A stretch of 16,700 nucleotides of DNA from the NCBI GenBank assembly GCA_947258905.1, contig CAMYKF010000637.1:1-16700 (forward strand). Reading direction: 5' to 3'. This DNA is from an uncultured Pirellulaceae bacterium (GTDB taxonomy: Bacteria; Planctomycetota; Planctomycetia; Pirellulales; Pirellulaceae). The notes below the pieces were generated by a model. That model saw nothing but the letters and a program-made list of their open reading frames with translations. It did no database searches and was not told the DNA's origin. This document shows positions 13,743-16,700 of this stretch, piece after piece; within the stretch, counting starts at the first letter, position 1, and each line of letters begins with the position of its first letter. Both the position numbers and the translations under genes were made by a program.

Positions 13743-14897
13743 TTATACGGCCTTGAGACTTGAGGCCACTTCGGCCTTCAACGCCTTGACCGCGGGTGGA
13801 AGTGCTCCCAGCACTCCCAGTAAAAAACCGACACCACAGCCAACAAGAATGGCCACACTGTCGATGCGAAGCGAAAAAGCTCCCATAGTGAATCGAACGG
13901 CAATTCCGTTCAAAAACAACAAAGCAATCGCACCGGCAACCAGTGCGGCGGCAGCTGCCAACAACACGCCTTCCTGCATGATGCTCAGCAGGATGGCCCG
14001 GCGGCGGTAGCCGATGGCTTGTAGTGTCGCGATTTCCCGTACGCGTCCGGCAACCGCGCCATACATCATGTTCAACCCGGCAAAAACGCCCGCGCCGGAA
14101 ACAAGCAGTACGACCAGCCACGCGAGCATGCGCACCGGTTTGTAGTGTTTCTGCAGTGTCTGATAATACTCCGTCTCGCCAAGCGACCTCAGCTCCAGAT
14201 CAGTTCGCTCCTTGCAAAACAGATCGATCTCCGCTTGCGGAGCTCCCGGCTCCAGCAACAACGCCACCAGACTGAGATCCTGGCGTTTGGTGGCCGTTTG
14301 AAAATCCGGCAGATTGCACCAGATTTCCGATTCGTAGGCGGCGCCGCCAGCTGCAAAATGCCCGGCAATTTCCCACGATTTGCCTTCAAACTCGATGCGA
14401 TTGCCAATTGCCAGCGATTCCGGTGCGTAGCCGAGCTTGGCGGCAACGAGGCGACCAACGATGACTTCCCCGTTCGACGGCCATTTGCCGGCAACGAGTT
14501 TGACGTTGCGCCGGACCAAAGGTGCGCTCGTTGTGACGCCGCGTACCAGCCCAAGGCTGCCTTCGCCGTTGCCTGTTTTGACACGCGTACCGAGATAAAT
14601 CTCCGGTGAAACATGGTTGACGCCAAATCGCGTCCACGTGCCGGCAACACTGGCTGAAATCAAATCCGGCGTACGTGCCGCGATCGCCGAGTTCTCAAGG
14701 TTTTCTTCCGAGTTTACTGAAAACACCAGCACAACGTCGTCATCACCACTGACCGCCAGGGACCTTTCAAGCCCGCGAATGAAACCAACGACAACAAACA
14801 CGAGCAAAATGACGATCGACAACGCACCAAGCGTCAACGCCGTCCGCAGTGGACGGCGGGCGAGATTCCGGGCTCCATATTCCCAGGGTAACAGCAT
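13743..14897 (-). CDS. ABC transporter permease (FtsX/MacB superfamily), first permease of the second export cluster
   Basis: A 384-residue permease starting MLLPWEYGARNLARRPLRT. It has an N-terminal membrane segment (about 21-42), a periplasmic domain with VIVGRLVAAKLGYAPESLAI and GKSWEIAGHFAAGGAAYESE, and three C-terminal membrane segments. REIATLQAIGYRRRAILLSI before TM3 is the family hallmark. ALPPAVKALKAEVASSL at the end is also typical. A GTG at 14942 would add 15 residues that do not look like the family; the ATG at 14897 is preferred, though no good ribosome binding site precedes it. It shares little more than the fold with the permease at 9738-10871. It is the first pump gene of the cluster, directly after the Cys-rich protein at 15072-15470. 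Confidence 0.88.
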   Translation of the reverse strand: MLLPWEYGARNLARRPLRTALTLGALSIVILLVFVVVGFIRGLERSLAVSGDDDVVLVFSVNSEENLENSAIAARTPDLISASVAGTWTRFGVNHVSPEIYLGTRVKTGNGEGSLGLVRGVTTSAPLVRRNVKLVAGKWPSNGEVIVGRLVAAKLGYAPESLAIGNRIEFEGKSWEIAGHFAAGGAAYESEIWCNLPDFQTATKRQDLSLVALLLEPGAPQAEIDLFCKERTDLELRSLGETEYYQTLQKHYKPVRMLAWLVVLLVSGAGVFAGLNMMYGAVAGRVREIATLQAIGYRRRAILLSIMQEGVLLAAAAALVAGAIALLFLNGIAVRFTMGAFSLRIDSVAILVGCGVGFLLGVLGALPPAVKALKAEVASSLKAV

Positions 14898-14982
14898 CAC
14901 ATGTGCACGAGTTGAATTAACCAGGAATTTCCGGGCAGACACCGGCCCGCTGATATACGAACCGCTACCGACTAAAAATCCA

Positions 14983-15060
14983 GATAACGAAAACCAGTGT
15001 TAGCGCGTGCGCAAGACAGAGGACAAGGCTGATGCGCAGCGAACCGTTTTCGTCGTTATC
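14983..15060. other. Imperfect long inverted repeat upstream of the first permease
   Basis: In the 174-bp gap between the Cys-rich gene and the permease, GATAACG-AAAAC (14983-14994) pairs with GTTTT-CGT-CGTTATC (15046-15060) with a three-base bulge. A second pair, TGCGCA at 15008-15013 and TGCGCA at 15033-15038, nests inside. The result is a two-step stem-loop about 85-165 bases upstream of the permease start. It might be a leader structure or a partial terminator, but it is not GC-rich enough or U-ended enough to call. Chance is possible. Confidence 0.3.
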
Positions 15061-15071
15061 ACAGTGACGGT

Positions 15072-15470
15072 CTAGAGAATCCAGCGACCGAGCGCAGCGC
15101 GCGCATCAGCCCGGCAAGCCAGCGCCGGGACACCAAAAGAAGACTGCAGGGCATCTTGCGGAGTGCCGTTGAAAATCGACGGCTCCAGGATCGACCAGCA
15201 AAAGAATGCTGAAAACTCACGGGTCAAGAAGTCGTTGGCGACTTCTTTCGCGGTGATAGCACCATCACATACACAGTCACCGCAGGGGCAATCGCCGGGC
15301 GAGTCTGGCACGGGTTTGTCGGGCGTTTCACATCCACAACAAGCGTGCGCTGCGCACGTTGCACCCGACTCAACGCCGGCCTGACCGCAGCATCCTGTGG
15401 CAATACAGCGAACCGGACAAAGCACAATCAGTGCTGAAAGCAGAATCGAGATTGGTGTGGTCGAAAACAA
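15072..15470 (-). CDS. Small Cys-rich secreted protein, unrecognised family
   Basis: A 132-residue protein whose first 22 residues form a hydrophobic signal-like segment (FSTTPISILLSALIVLCPVR). Twelve cysteines follow within residues 18-68: C18, C22, C27, C28, C39, C44, C45, C47, C61, C63, C66 and C68. They are arranged as CC, CCGC and CPCGDCVC, with prolines and acidic residues between. The second half has few cysteines and ends in an Ala/Arg-rich tail. The frame has no ATG; the start is taken as TTG at 15470, and the true start might lie a little upstream in the open frame that reaches about 15531. The Cys pattern suggests metal binding or dense disulfide bonding outside the cytoplasm. It precedes the export cluster in the same direction, so it may be its first gene. 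Confidence 0.6.
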   Translation of the reverse strand: MFSTTPISILLSALIVLCPVRCIATGCCGQAGVESGATCAAHACCGCETPDKPVPDSPGDCPCGDCVCDGAITAKEVANDFLTREFSAFFCWSILEPSIFNGTPQDALQSSFGVPALACRADARAALGRWIL

Positions 15471-15674
15471 ACGGCCAACCCGAAATACCCAAAGTCGTGC
15501 ATTCCAAGTTATGTCCGAAAACCAGCCTGGTCAAGAACAACGCTGTTTTGCCGGATATTTCGCACGCCTGGCCAGCAGATGCGCCTTGTTACTCGGCCAA
15601 TCCGGCTTCGTCGGCCGGCAGGGAGCTGCCATCAGGAAACTCCGCGGCAGTCAAAATTTTGCGCAGGACCAAGT

Positions 15675-16358
15675 CTACGACTTAGGCAGTGCTGCCTCGG
15701 GAAGCGACTTCTTGCAAAAGTACCAATCGGTACATTCGTACCCCTCATCCATGCGGGCATTGGCCGCTTCCACAGTAGCCGGCGGAGGAACGATCACCTT
15801 TTCACCACGCTGCCAGCCTTCCGGTGTCGCAACATTATGTGCGTCAGATGTCTGCATCGCGTCCAGCAAACGCAGGAATTCCGCAACGTTACGACCATTA
15901 CTCATGGGATAGTAAACCATGGCCCGCAAGACACCTTCGGGGTCAATCAGGAAAGTTGCGCGAACGGTTGATGTATCGCTGGCACCGGGCATGATCATTC
16001 CGTAGGCCTGGGCAACGTTCATGGAAAGATCGTCAATGATGGGAAAAGGAATTTCGACGCCGAACTTCTCTTCGATATTGCGAGCCCACGCGAGGTGCGA
16101 AAAGGTGCTGTCGATCGACAATCCCAGCAAGTCACAGTTGCGGTCCTGAAACTCCGGCCAGGCCCGGGCAAACGCCATGAATTCCGTCGTGCATACCGGA
16201 GTAAAGTCGGCAGGATGAGAAAACAGGATCAGCCAACGCCCCCGGTAATCGGCAAGTCGTTTGGATCCGTGAGTCGTTTTGGCTTTGAAATCGGGAGCCG
16301 GTTCGTTGAGTCGTGGCAACGCTACGTTGCCCTGATTTTCCATTTGATAGTCATGCAT
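15675..16358 (-). CDS. Peroxiredoxin (AhpC/TSA superfamily, Prx6-like)
   Basis: A 227-residue peroxidase that reduces hydrogen peroxide and organic peroxides. The peroxidatic site is HPADFTPVCTTE (48-59) with Cys56, supported by Pro49, Thr53 and Arg133 in STVRATFLID. The sequence then follows Prx6-type proteins: LLGLSIDSTFSHLAW, VEIPFPIIDD, VLRAMVYYPMSNGRN and HNVATPEGWQRGEKVIVPPP. Two more cysteines near the end (C209, C215, in YECTDWYFC) are the likely resolving pair, so the enzyme is probably two-Cys rather than one-Cys. The start was placed at the ATG at 16358; an ATG at 16343 is a close alternative, and the ATG at 16439 would overlap the neighbouring gene. The gap of 204 bp to the Cys-rich gene downstream (15471-15674) shows no other feature. 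Confidence 0.94.
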   Translation of the reverse strand: MHDYQMENQGNVALPRLNEPAPDFKAKTTHGSKRLADYRGRWLILFSHPADFTPVCTTEFMAFARAWPEFQDRNCDLLGLSIDSTFSHLAWARNIEEKFGVEIPFPIIDDLSMNVAQAYGMIMPGASDTSTVRATFLIDPEGVLRAMVYYPMSNGRNVAEFLRLLDAMQTSDAHNVATPEGWQRGEKVIVPPPATVEAANARMDEGYECTDWYFCKKSLPEAALPKS

Positions 16359-16398
16359 GATAGTATTTGTCCAAAACAATGCTGTTGGATTTTGAATG

Positions 16399-16700
16399 TC
16401 ATTGTCCGGGGGGTTCGTGGTTTTCGCGGGCTTCCTCAAATCCCCGCTCGGTGAATCCGGTTACCACTTGTGCGTGAGCCTGAATCAGCTGCACGACATA
16501 TTCATCGTCCGAGGTCTCGGTTACCGATATTCCGTTTTCCGTGTTTTTGATTTGCATCTTGATCTTGTCCGCATGTCTAAAGATCTCGCGGTACAGTTCA
16601 TCCCACATCCGCAAGCGACGACCGTTTTCGACTCGCTCATACATGGAAGCGACATGTTCCTGAATCTTGCCGGCAATGACCGGATCGCTCGATTCGGTAA
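16399..16700 (-). CDS. Unrecognised small protein, C-terminal part (runs off the window)
   Basis: The minus-strand frame is open from the window edge to a TGA at 16399-16401, giving about 100 residues. The visible part includes DPVIAGKIQEHVASMYERVE, MWDELYREIFRHADKIKMQI, SVTETSDDEYVVQLIQAHAQ and ends VTGFTERGFEEARENHEPPG. It looks largely helical, with alternating charged and hydrophobic residues and many His and Glu. An internal ATG at 16644 exists, but the sequence before it reads like protein, so the gene probably starts beyond the window. The next gene in the same direction is the peroxiredoxin, 40 bases away, so they may share a transcript. I do not recognise a function. Confidence 0.6.
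   Translation of the reverse strand, partial: TESSDPVIAGKIQEHVASMYERVENGRRLRMWDELYREIFRHADKIKMQIKNTENGISVTETSDDEYVVQLIQAHAQVVTGFTERGFEEARENHEPPGQ

Overview
The window looks like chromosomal DNA from a bacterium of the Planctomycetota, probably near the Pirellulales. This is an inference from protein style: a DevBCA-like export operon, a short HPF-like protein, small Cys-rich secreted proteins and a two-Cys peroxiredoxin of a type I associate with this phylum. GC content is moderate and gene style is uniform, with no sign of phage, transposase, CRISPR, tRNA or rRNA. All genes but one lie on the minus strand, so transcription mostly runs right to left; the exception is the potassium channel at 8001-9692.

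Region 1 (1-896): the N-terminus of a short-chain dehydrogenase cut by the window edge, then a ribosome hibernation factor-like gene with a candidate sigma70-type promoter, then a gene-free stretch with three copies of a paired-box REP-like element. Region 2 (897-3904): an ABC export operon in the order membrane fusion protein, FtsX-like permease, ATPase (DevB-DevC-DevA type). The fusion protein gene is broken: its second coiled-coil helix is largely missing and the two halves are out of frame. Region 3 (3993-7681): a secreted or lipid-anchored alpha/beta hydrolase, then a 674-residue fusion of a sugar nucleotidyltransferase with a NahK-like sugar kinase. A perfect 31-bp tandem duplication begins at the stop codon of the fusion gene. 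Region 4 (7682-9692): a divergent intergenic region with two hairpins, then a two-TM potassium channel carrying two RCK modules in one chain.

Region 5 (9738-15470): a second, intact export cluster. In transcription order it is a Cys-rich secreted protein, an FtsX-like permease, a small Cys-rich lipoprotein, a membrane fusion protein with a long hairpin, an ATPase and a second, different FtsX-like permease. The ATPase, adaptor and two permeases could form a MacAB/LolCDE-like complex; the two Cys-rich proteins hint at a metal or thiol cargo or partner, but the substrate cannot be read from sequence. Region 6 (15675-16700): a peroxiredoxin and the C-terminal part of an unrecognised small protein.

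The most notable items are the kinase-nucleotidyltransferase fusion (a likely one-protein route from free sugar to nucleotide sugar), the export cluster with two permeases and two Cys-rich proteins, and the broken adaptor gene upstream of two intact transporter genes.
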